Assembly: GCA_033558025.1 (NCBI GenBank)
Contig: JAUCEF010000014.1
Span: 1,488,001 to 1,552,000, forward strand
Direction of reading: 5' to 3'
DNA length: 64,000 bases
Origin: Phytophthora sp. 'mugwort'
Taxonomy: Eukaryota; Oomycota; Peronosporomycetes; Peronosporales; Peronosporaceae
Shown here: positions 33,899 to 46,338 of the stretch, piece by piece
How the letters are laid out: each line of letters begins with the position of its first letter
Numbering within the stretch: the first letter of the stretch is position 1
Notes under the pieces: generated by a model
The model's input: only the letters and a program-made list of their open reading frames with translations
The model's database searches: none
Told to the model about the DNA's origin: nothing
Position numbers and translations under genes: made by a program

Positions 33899-35220
33899 TC
33901 AACCCGGTTGCTGTCGGGAAATTAAACGCACAGTGTCCAGGTACGTAACCGTAGTGGCCATGCACGGATGCTTCGCTTGGCGGAGAGCGACAGCAGCAAT
34001 GTTCTCATTGGCGCGCTTCGTCGTTGCTGGCTGTACCGCTGGTAGATAGAACAGACTAATTGCCTGCTCGTCGGCGGCTAAGCGACACTGGTCACGAAGG
34101 CGCTTGACAATCGCATTCTCAAACTCTGGTGAGTGGACGGGGCGTGCGTCCGACTTCAAGTACGCCGACGTCGACGGATGCTTGGCCATCCCGGCGTCGA
34201 AGAGTACGTGCACATCCTCCAATGAGCATCGCTCGCTCTGCAACCGGACGCATACGCTGTCGAGTTCTTTCAACTGGCTGGTGAGCTGAACAATTTCTGA
34301 TGGGTGCTTAGGCGAGGAACCAGATCCTCTACACTGGAGACCATCTTTGCAGCATCCCGGATCTCAAGGTATCGATCGAGCATCTTGTACGTCCAGCGTG
34401 TGAGGTTTGCCTTCTTCGCCTTTAGCTCGGTATGCTTCATAATCTGGTCGTGGTTGTTGGGCGTGCGAAGCTGAACGCAGAGAGCTTGAACCTCGTCCAC
34501 GATATCTTTATGACCGTGCCACGGCGAGATTAAAGCGATGGCTCGCACATCCGACAAGGTGTACCGACAGACGAGTCGCAATCGCTTGGTTCGTGACGCA
34601 GTTGTCGCCCACACAAAACTGGATCATGTCAAGTCGCCTGTAGTAGACCCCGAGCACATTCTCGATCATCTCGATATGAGCGTCCGCGGTCTGGCCGTCC
34701 TCGGTTGGCGAGATTGCCAACAGTGGTTGCTCACGCTCTTCGTTCTTGGTATAGACTGCGTAGATCGCCACAAAGTGCATCGGTCCGTCTATCCGTCGAA
34801 CATGAGCCCAAAGCAGTCCCCTATGCGATTAGCAAGCTTGCTGCCGACATTTCTTGACACATGGATGATGTAGCGCAGCAAGGTCTTTGATGAGATCGGT
34901 TGGAGGTGCGACATCGATCGGGTAAGTGGGTGGTCGACCTCAGCAAAAGCGTGGTTTTGCATGACAACCCACTCCATCCACTTACAGATCTCCATCGTCT
35001 TCTCGTCGACGAAGCCGTGTTGCGCTAGCGTGCCGGGGAATGGGTGCTGACTAGCAGCGAAGATCTCAGCATGGTCCGGGTGCTTGGCGACGAGATGGCT
35101 CATTAAGTTCGAATAACCTGTGCGTCTGATCTGCTTGCGCGTGGTATCGCAGCTCTTGCACTTGAAGATGCCGTCGCCGCAGGCAGCGAAGAAAAAGTTG
35201 CAGAGAGCCTTGGAGGACAT
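33899..35220 (-). pseudogene. hAT-family transposase, lightly broken
   Basis: Starting at MSSKALCNFFF (35220), the protein opens with a BED-type zinc finger (CKSCDTTRKQIRRTGY ending HLVAKHPDH). It continues as QHGFVDEKTMEICKWMEWVV and then [10 protein letters not shown] before a TAG at 34789. The next frame (34780-34508) has [14 protein letters not shown] and [34 protein letters not shown], the DUF659-like core. Then come LTRWTYKMLDRYLEI and, after one more shift at 34270, KELDSVCVRLQSE and FENAIVKRLRDQCRLAADEQ. The C-terminal dimerisation domain is missing. Only two frame breaks suggest a fairly young copy. Confidence 0.78.
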
Positions 35221-35723
35221 GGTAGCTGGTCGGTTGCAAGTTCGAGAGTGATGCAAAGGACCTCAAGTATCGGGGCTGCTTGAGCTTTGCGGCCACCGAG
35301 AACCAACCAATGCTGGCTCCCCTAATAGAGCAATGTTGGAGATAAATACTATTATTACTGGTCCAATTAGATATTTTACGGATCGGGTGATTTCTCAATA
35401 ATAAGTTATTCCGTCAATACAATGCAGAATGTATTGCATTTTGATTATTTTTCCGATCGCTGTATGCGAGGTCCAAACGTGGGGCGACGTGCAAAAACCG
35501 TGCGGCGCAAGCCCGTGCGATAACAATCGGATCTGGTGTTGACGATTTTAGAGTCGCTAAAGAAATGCACTTCGTGAGCGCCCAAGCAGCTAATACAAAT
35601 GTGTTACACAACGATCTTAATCATTAATGTCTGTCATGCACGTCAATGCGTTCGTGCTACTGCGGCAGACTCTCTCTTCAGTCGGCGACTTCGGTGTCAT
35701 GTTGCTTTGGGTGGTCCCCACTC
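35221..35723. other. flank between hAT relic and aquaporin
   Basis: AT-rich with no supported gene. The last 200 bp is the promoter region of the aquaporin at 35776. Confidence 0.5.
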
Positions 35724-35740
35724 GCTCATTCTACAATTTC
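35724..35740 (+). promoter_or_regulatory. oomycete initiator-like core promoter
   Basis: GCTCATTCTACAATTTC lies 36-52 bp before the ATG at 35776 and is identical to the motif before aquaporin copy 2 at 13486-13502. It fits the oomycete Inr consensus. Confidence 0.78.
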
Positions 35741-35775
35741 ATCGTTGGCGATCAATTAGCAACCATCAAGCTCCA

Positions 35776-36666
35776 ATGGCTCGTTCGATCCAAGATTACG
35801 ACGCTGCCGACAAGGTCGAGAGCGGCTACGCCGGTATACCTGACACATCCAAAGCGACCACGTACGTCGCCACTGAGCGTTCAGGTCTGGCAAGCTTCGC
35901 TGTCAATAGCGTGCACCTGCGCGAGTGCTTCGCTGAGTTCCTCGGCACTTTCGTCATGATTGTGTTCGGCCTGGGCGTGAACAACCAAGTGACTAACTCC
36001 GACGAGAAGAACGGCACGTGGCTCAGCATCAACATGTGCTGGGGAATCGGTGTCCTCATCGGCGTATACTGCTCGGAAGGCATCAGCGGTGGCCACCTGA
36101 ACATGTCCGTGACTCTGGCACACTGTGTGTACGGCCGCCTGCCGTGGTGGAAGGCCCCTGGCTACATGATCTCGCAGCTGCTGGGCGCCTTCATCGGCGC
36201 GTTTGTGGTCTACGTGATGCAGTACCAGAATCTGAACGTGATCGACCCGAACCGCGAGACCACGCAGAGCAGCTTCTCGACGTACCCTAGCGACAACATC
36301 TCCAACTATACGGCCTTCTATACGGAATTTATTGGCACGGGTATGATGGTGCTGAGCATCTACGCCATCACTGACCAGCGCAACCGTCCAGCCGGACCTG
36401 TGGGCTCCGCGTTCGCGTTCTGCCTCATGATCATGGCTATGGGTATGGCGTTCGGCATGAACACGGGTTACGCCATCAACCCCGCTCGTGACTTCGGTCC
36501 TCGTCTGTTCACGTTCTGCGCTGGCTGGGGCTCGAAGGTGTTCACAACGCGCAACTACTACTTCTGGATTCCGATCGTGGCGGACATGTTGGGTGCTGTT
36601 TCTGGCGCTGGCTTGTATCGCTTGCTCGTGGAGATCCACCACCCTCCCCTCCCGCACCAGATCTAA
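35776..36666 (+). CDS. aquaglyceroporin (MIP family), NMS variant
   Basis: A 296-residue intronless channel starting MARSIQDYDAADKVESGYAG. The start is fixed by the initiator motif and by alignment with copy 2. The first half-helix box is N-M-S (GGHLNMSVTLAH) instead of NPA or the NTA of its paralogues. The second is intact NPARD (YAINPARDFGPR). Predicted filter residues remain W (NMCWGIGV), G, Y and R. It ends HHPPLPHQI. Sequence is clearly diverged from copies 1 and 2 at silent sites, so this copy escaped the recent homogenisation. Role: passive transport of glycerol-like solutes or water across a membrane. Confidence 0.95.
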   Translation: MARSIQDYDAADKVESGYAGIPDTSKATTYVATERSGLASFAVNSVHLRECFAEFLGTFVMIVFGLGVNNQVTNSDEKNGTWLSINMCWGIGVLIGVYCSEGISGGHLNMSVTLAHCVYGRLPWWKAPGYMISQLLGAFIGAFVVYVMQYQNLNVIDPNRETTQSSFSTYPSDNISNYTAFYTEFIGTGMMVLSIYAITDQRNRPAGPVGSAFAFCLMIMAMGMAFGMNTGYAINPARDFGPRLFTFCAGWGSKVFTTRNYYFWIPIVADMLGAVSGAGLYRLLVEIHHPPLPHQI

Positions 36667-38002
36667 AGTTGTAAGGAAGCTGTGTTGTAAGGCGACCAAT
36701 ATATTCTTTACACTTGCCACTGGGTTGTCATTTATTGCTGCTTATCGGCTGGTAGTGAGCTTTAACGCGCTCGTTTTCGTGGCCTATTTGGATTCGGATT
36801 TCTTTCTATCACGGTGTCTTTCTTAGATGGTACTCATATTAAAATGGCGATTAAAGAGCATCTTCACTGAATAGCAACATACGCAGCGATGCGTTTGACA
36901 TAGAAATGTGGATAGAGTGAGGATGCAGGTTTCGTAAGGTCGTGGCACTCCAGTCTCAGTAAATGCTATTTGCTCAGGCGAGTTCCAGGGTCTGAGTCTG
37001 ACTTAGTATCTCCGTATTGTTTGTTTTCTTCACAGTAATAACGTCAGCATTGTTGTCTTTAATCTACTACAGTATTGTGATGAAGTAACATATTAAACCA
37101 CCATTTTTGTGCGAGACAAACGCAGTAGACATCAACGCTGTCTTTCATTCTTAACAAAATAAACGCCCTCGGCTCAACATATATACAAAAAAACGGCCGG
37201 ATGAATTCCATCGATATAGTTAAGGACTCGATTTTAAAACCATAGCAAACACGCCACAGCACAAATCCGGCATAAGGTTATTCAAGCTCCATTTTCTGTG
37301 CTCGGAAAATCCAATAACCGATCCCAAGAAAACAGTAAAGCACGTCGTCAAACCAAACTGTGCAAAATTAAAGCAAATTGTTATGTTAGCCCAAAATTGC
37401 ATCTTGTACTTTGCAAGGTATTGCGTGCTATCTTGAAGTGCATAAACTTTAACGCAAAACTGGGTGATTTTGATTGGCTTTTCTAGATAAAAACTTAAAC
37501 TTGGCGTCTTCTAAAACCAAAGAAACGATAATGACTAGGGCTAGGGTGAATAAAAGCGTATATAAATAATACTGTAGAATGAAAGCCTGAATTGATATAA
37601 TATTACGCAGTCGGTAAACCGTTTTCATTAAAATAAATCACGTTATAACGTAAAATACGGATAAATGCCCCGCGTTCAATTATTATAAAACGCGTTCAGA
37701 TAGAAAATACGCGTTATAATCGATTACACGTATTTTACAGCAATTTTTACATCGAATTTTCACCAGCGCTGACAGCTTAACCGGTTAAAACGGCTGAGTT
37801 TATTGTGGGCCCTATTGGGAACAGGATTGTCGCGGTTTCGAGTCCTCTCGAGACCGTTAATTCCCCGCACTAAAAATGGTACGCTTTCTTCTCCAATTTC
37901 CTTGCATTATCATCGTTAAGACTCTCGACTAACTTGCCTTTTGAGCGCTACTCTAGTCTTCAATGACGATCTCATCGAATGTATCCATCACCGCGTCCAC
38001 TG
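36667..38002. other. AT-rich intergenic region
   Basis: 3' flank of the aquaporin, then AT-rich DNA with no supported gene. A string near 37830-37855 (CGCGGTTTCGAGTCCTCTCG) is B-box-like but isolated. Confidence 0.5.
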
Positions 38003-39060
38003 CTACTTCAGAAACGTCGTTAGCATCGCCTCCCTCGCGCAGCTGCCAAGCCACTCTAACGTCAAGCTGTACACATCGTGCTTGGCAATATGCCACTTGC
38101 TTGAGTCGCTGCTGAAGCCGCAGGCTTGCACGCTCTTCATGATGACTTCATCTGGTGTCTGCTTCCAGGCTCGAGCGACCCACGACGTTACAACTGCGAC
38201 CTCAGGCGGACGTGGATTCCCGCCCTTGGTGTACGTCACCTTATCCGAGCATTTCCACTCCTCAATCAGCCTGGAGATGTTGTCCTTGAACGACTTGTAG
38301 ATATCAACATCTCCAGCTTGCACGTACGGCGTCAAAGCGCCGGACACGACAGCCATCTCGATCGCCTTCTCGGAGCACCGCTGTTTAACACGCTGCCCAA
38401 TTTGGGCTTGCATCGATTCCCACACGATATACTGACCAGTTGTCTGGAGGACGGTAGGATGGTACCAGTCCAACCAGTTCAGGAGGAGGTCCTGGTCCAC
38501 CCAAGCGCGCTGCAGGTAGGCAACATAGCAGCCACCAAGGCGCTCGATCAACCCACGAGTCTTCCTCTTCCAGATGAGACAGGGCGTCAATTTCTTGCCC
38601 GTAACAGTTACCGCAAACATGACGGTGATCCGCATTGAAGCAAAACCCGTTGAGCGCACCACCACATGGCGAGCGCCAACCTCGTCTACGGTGTACGCTC
38701 GAGCGTCTTCGAAGTACACCCCTGTCTCGTCCATAAGGACGGTGCGGTCTCGGTTCTTGTGTGGCTTGTGCTCTTCTAGAAACTGCATGTAGGCCACCGC
38801 GCGCCCAACCAGAACGTCGTCGGTCAGTGTCGTCAGGTTGGTACGCTTACGGAGCGTGAAGCTGTTTCGAGCCATGAAGTCATGGACCCAGGGGTCAGAC
38901 GCCACGAAGCGAATGCGGTCCTCTTCATGCTCTTCTTCGGTACGACTGGCTTAAAAGAGCTGGATAGCCGTTGTCGCAATCCAGTCCCGCGTGACCTTCT
39001 TTTTTCTGATGCGCTTCTCGTAAATGAAGTCAATGAGCTCGTTTTCCACGGCCTCCAGCA
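38003..39060 (-). pseudogene. pogo-like transposase with altered catalytic Asp
   Basis: The minus strand has a CENPB/HTH part (ENELIDFIYEKRIRKKKVTR DWIATTAIQLF), then a TAA near 38952, then 300 open codons in the same frame to 38003. The open part has ARNSFTLRKRTN, the first catalytic region VLMDETGVYFEDARAYT, TVTGKKLTPCLIWKRKTRG, YIVWESMQAQIGQRVKQRC where relatives usually have VWDS, and AGDVDIYKSFKDNISRLIEE. The DDE domain is thus complete in length but has Glu for the second Asp. The open frame has no ATG at its edge (GTG at 38905; first ATG at 38875). With a single stop, it is either a young dead copy or a retained open frame. Confidence 0.75.
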
Positions 39061-39689
39061 GAGGGCATCAACTAGTCGTATTGGCCAAAGCTTGATATAA
39101 ACGTACGATTGTCTAAATTAGTCATAAACCTCCCCCGAAAAAAACTAACCGAAACGTTTGTCGTAACGACAATTAATTGCGAATACTCCAGCGGTTGTCT
39201 CGCTACATAGTCGCGCCAAATGCATCGAGTGGATGGAGAGCGACAGTGGGACCAGCGCGAATACGGAACCGTCAGCTCTCTCTGTTTCGATTCATCAAAC
39301 GCCGGACCGACATGCAGAACGCCCGAAATGGATGGTAAAAGCGCGGGTCAAGCTTGACAGCTAGCAGCAGCATAAGTATGGCAACTTTGGTAGTAGTTAC
39401 GGCAGCAGTTTGTCTCTAATGCTTGGTCAGACGCGGATGAAATCAGAAATGTCGATTGAAGTGGCTGTACCACCGCTTCTACCTGAATTCGAGCGCAGCG
39501 GAAGGCTGGTGTTCTGGTTTCGGCTTGGTAGGTGATGGAGATTGCTTGCGTCATGATCGAAGACAACACTCATAGCATCTACAGTACTCACAGAATCTGC
39601 AACTGAGGTCCACGGTTTGAGGGTTCCTTTTGCCGCTAATATGGCAAAGCATCACGTTATAACGTTTCTGAGCGCTATAACATCGTCCA
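39061..39689. other. no supported gene
   Basis: It follows the pogo relic on its 5' side. Short frames on both strands are unrecognised. Confidence 0.45.
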
Positions 39690-41100
39690 TTGGCGCATAA
39701 AAAAAAAAAAAATTCAACATGCAGATTCGTGAAGCCGACGCGCATCTCATCGACGCAGCAATGGTCGTCCACCTGGGGGAACCTGAAGTGTCAGCTTGAT
39801 GGGAAGAACATCAATTCCGACCAGATGTATAACATGGACGAAACCTACTTCATGCTTTTGGTTTGGTACTGGCCTTCCATTTACGTATTACTTTCCTATG
39901 GAGCCTCAGTGTAGTAAGCAGACCTAAGAAGATTCTGCCTGTCTTCCACGAAGCTACGCACTTCGGCCTTTCCCTTCGGCCTTGCCTGCGGTGGAGTGAT
40001 CCTGATCCATTAAGCGGGCCCTCTTGAGGTCCTTGTTCTGACGAGTAGGGCCCCACGCCAAGGCGAGTATATATCTTCACTGTCGTGTTCCGCTGCGAGG
40101 AGGGGAGTTCATGAGGAGAGAGGATTCCCTGGTCCTCACTGCTGCTGGTGCATGAACAGGACGCAAGGGGCTCACCAGGCCCGCGTAATTCACAAATACT
40201 TGAGTACGTGGAGGTCCGTACTTTATTCTTGAGCTGGGTGAGCGCTAGGGTCCCCTAGGTCCTGTCGCCTTGGTAGTTATCGGTCTTGTGCACTACGAGG
40301 GGTGCCAGACCCTCGTCGTCTCGGCAATGCAATCGGTTTGAACGCGACGGGTCTGCCAGGCTTCTCGGAGCTTGGTGTGGATTACAGATACACGTGAAGA
40401 TCATCAGGCCCAAATGCTGCGGCACAGCTGCTAACCGTCTTGGTGGCAGGCACCAAGTACAGCATCGCGTCCGTTACCAGCGCACAGTAACACCCCATCT
40501 CACATTCGAGGCCACGCGCTGGGGGAATTTATTCCGAGAAGAGATATTTTCCGAAGAGGTGCTGGAAGTGTTCCTGGAGCCAGAGGGCGCAAAAAGCGAG
40601 GTGGAAGCTACTCCATGATTGATCTGGACGGGTGGCAAACAAACTCGTGTCCAGGAGGTGAAAGTCACAAACTTTTCTCGGGTTTCGTGCTGATTTTAAT
40701 TTTTAACTGTTGAAGGGCGAATGTTACCGTTAATTTTGAATTGGTTATCTTAAGAAGAGAATCATCACGCTGTGTGTGTTCTAATAGGCGACACAGCTCC
40801 TTAGTCATGTGTCATGTTAGGTTATTCAAGAATTTAATCTACAGCAATCTGATCCAGAGCTTGGCTGGAACCGTTGACGGCATCGGTTACCGGTCGTCAC
40901 TTTCGGCATTCATCAACAACGACGTCGTGCTGCAGTGGCTATATGACGTGATAACGTGGAGCCCTGGAGGATCATTGGCTGGTAACCGGGTGGTCTGGAT
41001 GGACAATTGTCAAGTGATGAAGTGCAAGGGGTGGCAAACACGGCTGAGCTCAACAATTCACTTCTTACTGGCAAAACAAATGGGCAGATAAGGTAATCGA
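39690..41100 (+). pseudogene. pogo-like transposase relic, interrupted
   Basis: 39750-39860 encodes GNLKCQLDGKNINSDQMYNM and DETYFML, with the catalytic NMDET. 40830-41100 encodes VVLQWLYDVITWSPGGSLAG and NRVVWMDNCQV, with the second catalytic Asp (WMDN). Both fit the pogo/DDE_1 order. The 970 bp between is unlike a transposase and has solo-LTR-like features: a TATA-like GAGTATATATC near 40065 and a GC-rich leader beginning TGTAGTAAGC at 39909. I could not find a duplicated target site, so the inserted piece is only a guess. Confidence 0.55.
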
Positions 41101-41769
41101 TCCCTATACAAAGAATCTAAGCGCGTTGTGCGAGCAATACGACCGCCTTTAGACGACGGACGACCGGATGCAATAGTCGGGGACATGGTTAATCTGGCAA
41201 CCATGCTTTATTCGAGTCGTGCGAGACACGTGTTCGAATCGTCGGATGGACAAGAAAAAGGAGTGCACCAGCAGCCCAGATTAAGACGTCACCCAGCTGT
41301 GGTAGATGTTGTATAGCGCCACCAAAGCACGCGCGGGCTGCTATACAGCAACGATTGCTGCGTCCGTTAACATGCGGCGTGGGGTCTATAAAAAAGGATG
41401 GCCTTAACGATGCATTCAAACGGAGAAACGAACCGTTGTTGTGTGGTGATCGCTACAGCAGAATGGTGAAGATGAAATGTGGTGGTTACTGCCGCAGTGG
41501 TATTGAAAGTGCATCAGCGTTGGCGATGGCGCAGCAACACTCCTGAAAGTGCTAATGTGGTGATCGCTGCTGCAGCGTTGGTGGAGGTGCAATGTGTAGG
41601 CGCTAAAACAACGCACTCGCTCTATTTCTACATCGCTAAAGCCGTCGTATCTCGTAAGTCATGTCGGCTCGTCAGGAGAGGCTGCATATTTCGGAGACTG
41701 TGGCGGCAGTCGTTCAGCAAGTCCTGAACATACGGGAGGAGGACAGTTCAAGCGGTTGCAGAGAAGGAA

Positions 41770-42400
41770 AGCAGCTATCTGCTGTTCTTCGACGGAGGGT
41801 TCCCGCGGAAACCCTGTCCCAGGCGGGCTGGAGTACTGGTGGGGAGGATTGAATGACAGGCCGGTCCTTTCCAGATAGTGTGGGCGGCGAGCATGGCCTA
41901 CGCGGAAAAATCCACCACGAACAACTTTGCGGAACATGGGCCTTTTGATAGGTTGCACGGCGTGTGAAAAATACGGTTTCACGCCTGCACATGTGGTGGG
42001 CGACAACGCCATAATAATTCGGCAGCACCGCACGCGCTGTCCTCCGAAGGTGGCACATTTGAAGCCGCTCTATTGAAATCAAGTAGGTCACTGGCCAAAG
42101 TGACGGTGCTGACCTGGGCCGGCATTTACGGGAGTACAAACAATTGGCTGACTGCATGGCGAACCAGGGCATGGACACGAAGAAAAGCGAACAAGCCCTA
42201 ATCGGACAACGGCCCTGCACGGAGCAAGGCGGCCACAACTGTGCGCTGTGCAGGCGGTGGTGTGGGCCATTGGGCAATGGTACATGGAGGCATAGCCACA
42301 TCAAGTGATGCGCATGAAACTCCCTAAGGGATCGGATCGCTTCTGGTCGTGGAAAAAGGGCAGCGAGGGAGAAGCCGACGATCGATAAAGAGGCGGTCGG
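41770..42400 (+). pseudogene. LINE-type RNase H domain relic
   Basis: Three frames together give FFDGG..RKPCPRRAGVLVGRI, VWAASMAYAEKSTTNNFAEH, YGFTPAHVVGDNAIIIRQHR, then MANQGMDTKKSEQ. FDGG, NNFAEH and VGDN carry the acidic residues expected of an RNase H fold, and the MAN.GMDT tail matches RNase H domains at the ends of oomycete non-LTR retrotransposons. No reverse transcriptase is seen next to it, so it is a detached, frameshifted fragment. Confidence 0.55.
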
Positions 42401-42753
42401 CAAGACTGACATAGAACGCCGTTAGTAGAACGCTAAATGACATCGATGTACCTCACTGAGAAATGAACGAAACGAGATGCATATTTCCTACAGTAGACCA
42501 ATCTGTAGAATTAAATTTCATGATGGGGCTCCACACGTGCTCTTCAACAAGCTCCTCGCTAACAACACGCAATTCTATTTGGATGTTGCTTTGTTATCGT
42601 GGACAAGGATAAACTCAAATCCAGTTGTCGTGGAAGATACTTTCAACGCCGATTTGCCGTCCTTCACCGTCTGTATCTTCAGCGTTTAGGGATTTGAAAT
42701 TGTCCACTGTGTTGAAATCGTCTGTGGACACATCAAAACTTCAAGTGTACTTG

Positions 42754-42776
42754 CCCCCCCCCCCCCCCCCCCCCCC
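42754..42776. repeat. poly-C tract, 23 bases
   Basis: An unbroken run of C. The exact length may be an assembly artefact. The surrounding 42420-43178 has no supported gene. Confidence 0.85.
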
Positions 42777-43178
42777 GGTCATCAACGCTTGCTTGTTTCT
42801 CTCGTTCAGCAAATCTTGAACGGTAACGCGACTTGAAATCAGCAGCAATAAATTTGCACGTAAATCCTGTAAAGTTGTCGATCATTTCCTTGTGAATGTA
42901 TGCCACTGGACGCCGCCCAAAACTGTCATAAGACGGTGACAAAAAAAACATGTCATAAGACGCCTTTCTGTCAAGGTTTACTACCTATCATAACCCATCC
43001 TGCCCGCACACGTCTAAAAATCGCCACGAAACCACCCTATATTTCAATTACTTTGTCCCGATACAACTATCCATAGGATCTTACCGAGGAATAACTTTAT
43101 GGGAAAAATACATTTACCGTACGACACAGTTTAGCGCGAAAATCGACGAGTCGTTTTGAACCCAGTCTATAATCTTTC

Positions 43179-44030
43179 TTGCTAAGCCTCGTGTTCTGTC
43201 TCACTCTTACTAGTACTAATATGCAGTTCCCCGAGCTTGCTGTCCTGGAGGCAGTACTACGCAGGCAGTCTCGAAACCTGCGGGACCTGCGCCTCCAGGT
43301 GCATGATATTCTCGTCACTGCGGTGCTCAAGCGGGAGCTCCAGACACGACATCGCCTGACTGCAGCGTGTTTGGGCACTCCTCATCTGTCCGCGTGGTCG
43401 TTGTTGTATGAGCACGGGACAGATGAGGACCTCCTCAACGTCGCTACGTTGACCCGGTGCGATGTTTATTCACAAAAAGGCTATATCTTATATTCAAACA
43501 TTACTGATCCTGTTGATGGTAACATTTATCGGGTGAGATTGCTTAACTGTTATAAATTTATGTGTTTCCTTTTAACCTTAATATTTTTGCTTATAGGTAG
43601 CGCAGCCTAGTGACTCCGACCTACAAGATGCATACTACAACGGCTGGCTACACCGCGTTTTCGTTACCGGAACGATCTGCTTTGGAGCCGATGGATGCAT
43701 TCTTTGGGCGAAACGTAACTGCCGGGCTCGTGGAATGACGCCGACACGAGCCTCGAGCAGCGCGAGAAACTCCTAGACACTCGACTGTGTCCTGACCAGA
43801 ATATCGGCGTGGGTCAGCGACTCAGCGTCCCCGTGCTCGTCAGTTATGCATAGTAGGATCCTTACTCCTCTTAAGGGAGGCGACATCGACCGCCTTCTTC
43901 CCTCGGTTCGCAGCCCTGCGCGGCGGCTCCACAACGCAGTGACCTCAGTGCGCCAGGTGGCGGAGTGGGGCATTGACAGTGTCGAGAAAGTCTTCCATAC
44001 TCCTGTTGCCGTTGCCCTATGACCCCCCTC
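43179..44030 (+). pseudogene. PIF/Harbinger-type DDE transposase relic
   Basis: The first part reads NMQFPELAVLEAVLRRQSR and HLSAWSLLYEHGTDEDLLNV. After an internal loss it reaches DPVDGNIYR, where DG should hold the first catalytic Asp. A likely intron follows (43533-43596, GTGAGA...TTATAG). The second part, in shifting frames, reads QPSDSDLQDAYYNGWLHRVF, VTGTICFGADGCILWAKRNC, VSDSASPCS, LTPLKGGDIDRLLPSVRSPA and VTSVRQVAEWGIDSVEKVF (catalytic Glu region). This is the layout of oomycete Harbinger-type transposases. Its probable partner gene lies convergently at 44413-45904. Confidence 0.75.
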
Positions 44031-44412
44031 GCCGCCGAGTGCAGCTGTGCAACATATTTCACCTAGCTAACTACCGAGTTCGCACTATAGATATCAGTCA
44101 AATTAGCACTATGTTTACGAGAGATCAGGCGGTTGCCTGAAAGTGTAGCTAGTATGACGAAGCCGAAGGAGTTAAGAAAATCAAGAATCTTGTCTGTACT
44201 TCAATAAATATTCCTCGCTCTTCTTCAATACATATCCCTCCCTTTTCTTCAGCAGGTGTGTATCCCTTTATTCGTTTGGTGATTGATGAATGAAAAGTGC
44301 GTATTTACTTTAGAGTCGAGCTCTACTACAGAAAGAAACATAGTTGCGACCTACAAAGCATGCAGGTGGACAATCGGCAAGCTGAGTGCGCATCAACTGC
44401 CTTTTGGGAGAG

Positions 44413-45904
44413 CTACAGCTCCGCAGTAGGCATCTTGCCGTTTAGAAGAGATGCCAGCATCATGATCATCTCGCCCAAATATGCGCGAGACTCTTGGCGA
44501 TCCACACGTCGCCTCTCCTCGGCGGCCTCGCGCTCTTCGCGTCGTTCCTCGAGGCGACGCTCTTCCCGAGCATCGCGCTCTGCCTCTCGCTTTAATTCAG
44601 CGGCTAATCGCGCACGGTCTTCTCTGTCAACGTCGGCACAGAGGACCATTACGATCTTGACGAGTTCGGCGGAGCTGTCCGTGGTGCTCTGCGTAGCCTC
44701 CGCCAGCTTCCGCTTCAGCCCCGCTGCACTCTTCTCTGCCTTATTTTTTTGCTTCGTGAAGCTTGCCTCTTCAAAATCTACGTTGGTCCGCTTCTTCATG
44801 GAGTCCCTCATCGCCGCGTGGTTGATGCCCCTCAGACGATCTGAGCTGTCAGCTAGGTCGGGGTAGCAAAGACGCCCTCGAACGCCAGCCGCACTCGCGG
44901 AAATCGCAACGACAGAAGCCTGCGTTTCGACGTCGAGCCGGTGGCTCTCTTCGAAGTCGCGGTTTTTGACCTCTTTCCTTTCGTAGTTTCTTAGTCGTAG
45001 ACACCACCGATCATTTCGACGTGATCTCCGACGTAAAAGCGAGTGCGTAGACAGCCTTGGCCGCCTCCACGAACTCGATTTCAAGCGCAGATATATCGTC
45101 CGTGCGAAGGTCGTCGCCGGACATGCTGAACGCCGGCAAGGTCCCGCTCGAATCGAACCCGTCCAGGTCCTCACCAACTGTACTCCCACTCGCCACGTTG
45201 AGTGTCGTTTCCGACACTGTTATCGACTCCAGACTCGGGACCAAAGCGTCCGCGGTCGACGTGGCGAGATCTGCATCCTCGCCCTCAGCCGGGACCAAGC
45301 CCAGTCCACCGCGGGTGCCACGGCGCCCCCGTGAGTTGTCGTCGCAGTCGTCGGCTTCTTGTGGGCCTCCACCATCCGCATTGTGGGCATTAACACCAGC
45401 CTGATCACCTCCGTCGACGTCGCTTGTGGTGATGATGTCACCCCCCACTGTCATCATCGCGGGAGCTGTATCCTCCGTGGACGCTATCTCGAGCTGCGTG
45501 TCCCGCCACCTCCCCCCACCACAAAGTCCCTGCCCCCCCCCCCCCGCGCACGTGTAGCTCGAGTAACCACGGGTATCCATCTTCCTCCCCGTCTTCGTCA
45601 TCACAATCACTGGCGAGGAAGACGGAGCTGACCTCGTCGGTAGACTTCTTCACATCCTTGGCCAGCCTTACGTGGGCGGGAATGTTGGAGTTGCCAGTAG
45701 GCTTGCGCATACCGTAAAGAGGCATGAATTTGCGGCGCACGCTATCTAGGTCGCGATCTGGCCATGGGTGATCGTGCGTCGCATGTAGCGCGTGGCAACC
45801 GAGTCCGACATATCTCGGCCTTGTGGGAGAACGCGCTTCACAATGTCCAACATATGCATCATTTCGGTCAGCAAGTAGTTCATCGCGCCAGACTGCCTAC
45901 CCAT
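44413..45904 (-). pseudogene. Harbinger-associated Myb/SANT-like accessory ORF
   Basis: From an ATG at 45904 it reads MGRQSGAMNYLLTEMMHMLD IVKRVLPQGRDMSDSVATRY. After a frameshift near 45765 it reads DRDLDSVRRKFMPLYGMRKP TGNSNIPAHVRLAKDV, a three-helix Myb/SANT-like part. An acidic middle follows (45610-45011). A Lys/Glu/Arg-rich coiled coil then runs from about 44830 to 44460 (AAELKREAERDAREERRLEE) to the stop at 44413. Harbinger elements carry such a DNA-binding partner for their transposase, and this one converges on the relic at 43179. Frame changes near 45765 and 45100-45000 indicate it is broken. A poly-C run near 45534-45546 lies inside. Confidence 0.65.
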
Positions 45905-46338
45905 GCGTGGCTGCTATTGAAAAAGATATGAACGCGTTAGATAAATTTTAGATAGACCCGTGTATAATATGGCACATCTCACCAAAGAAGACGTCGTGGT
46001 TGCTGGCGTTGTGGCTCGACGGATATTGAAGAATGAGCTTCTACAATGCAGCTCCAGATCTCCCGCAAACTTGACCCGCACGACATCAAACTGCCGTGCG
46101 AATGCGCGCAAGATTCGTGTTGAACCTGGCGAATACATGGAAAGCTACCGTGAATAAAACGCGAAAATGGACCTCGTCTGCTCCGCGGAAGTCGGTTAAT
46201 TCCCACTAAGACGAGTAGCACCAAATCCAAGAACAACAAGTCCGCGCCAATTACATCATGCATACGTGTTGGCTGTACAATACTACCTCTGACCCATCAC
46301 ACGTCACGCGTTCCAAATGCACGAGGCCCTGACTGAGG
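45905..46338. other. spacer, no supported gene
   Basis: Between the Myb-like ORF and the SET relic. A plus frame 45960-46157 is unrecognised. Confidence 0.45.

Noticed and set aside
39909..40395. Solo LTR starting TGTAGTAAGC
   Set aside because: No target duplication or partner LTR could be found, so not listed as an element.
44297..44866. 189-codon plus frame rich in Ser/Arg
   Set aside because: Shadow of the coiled-coil coding region on the minus strand.
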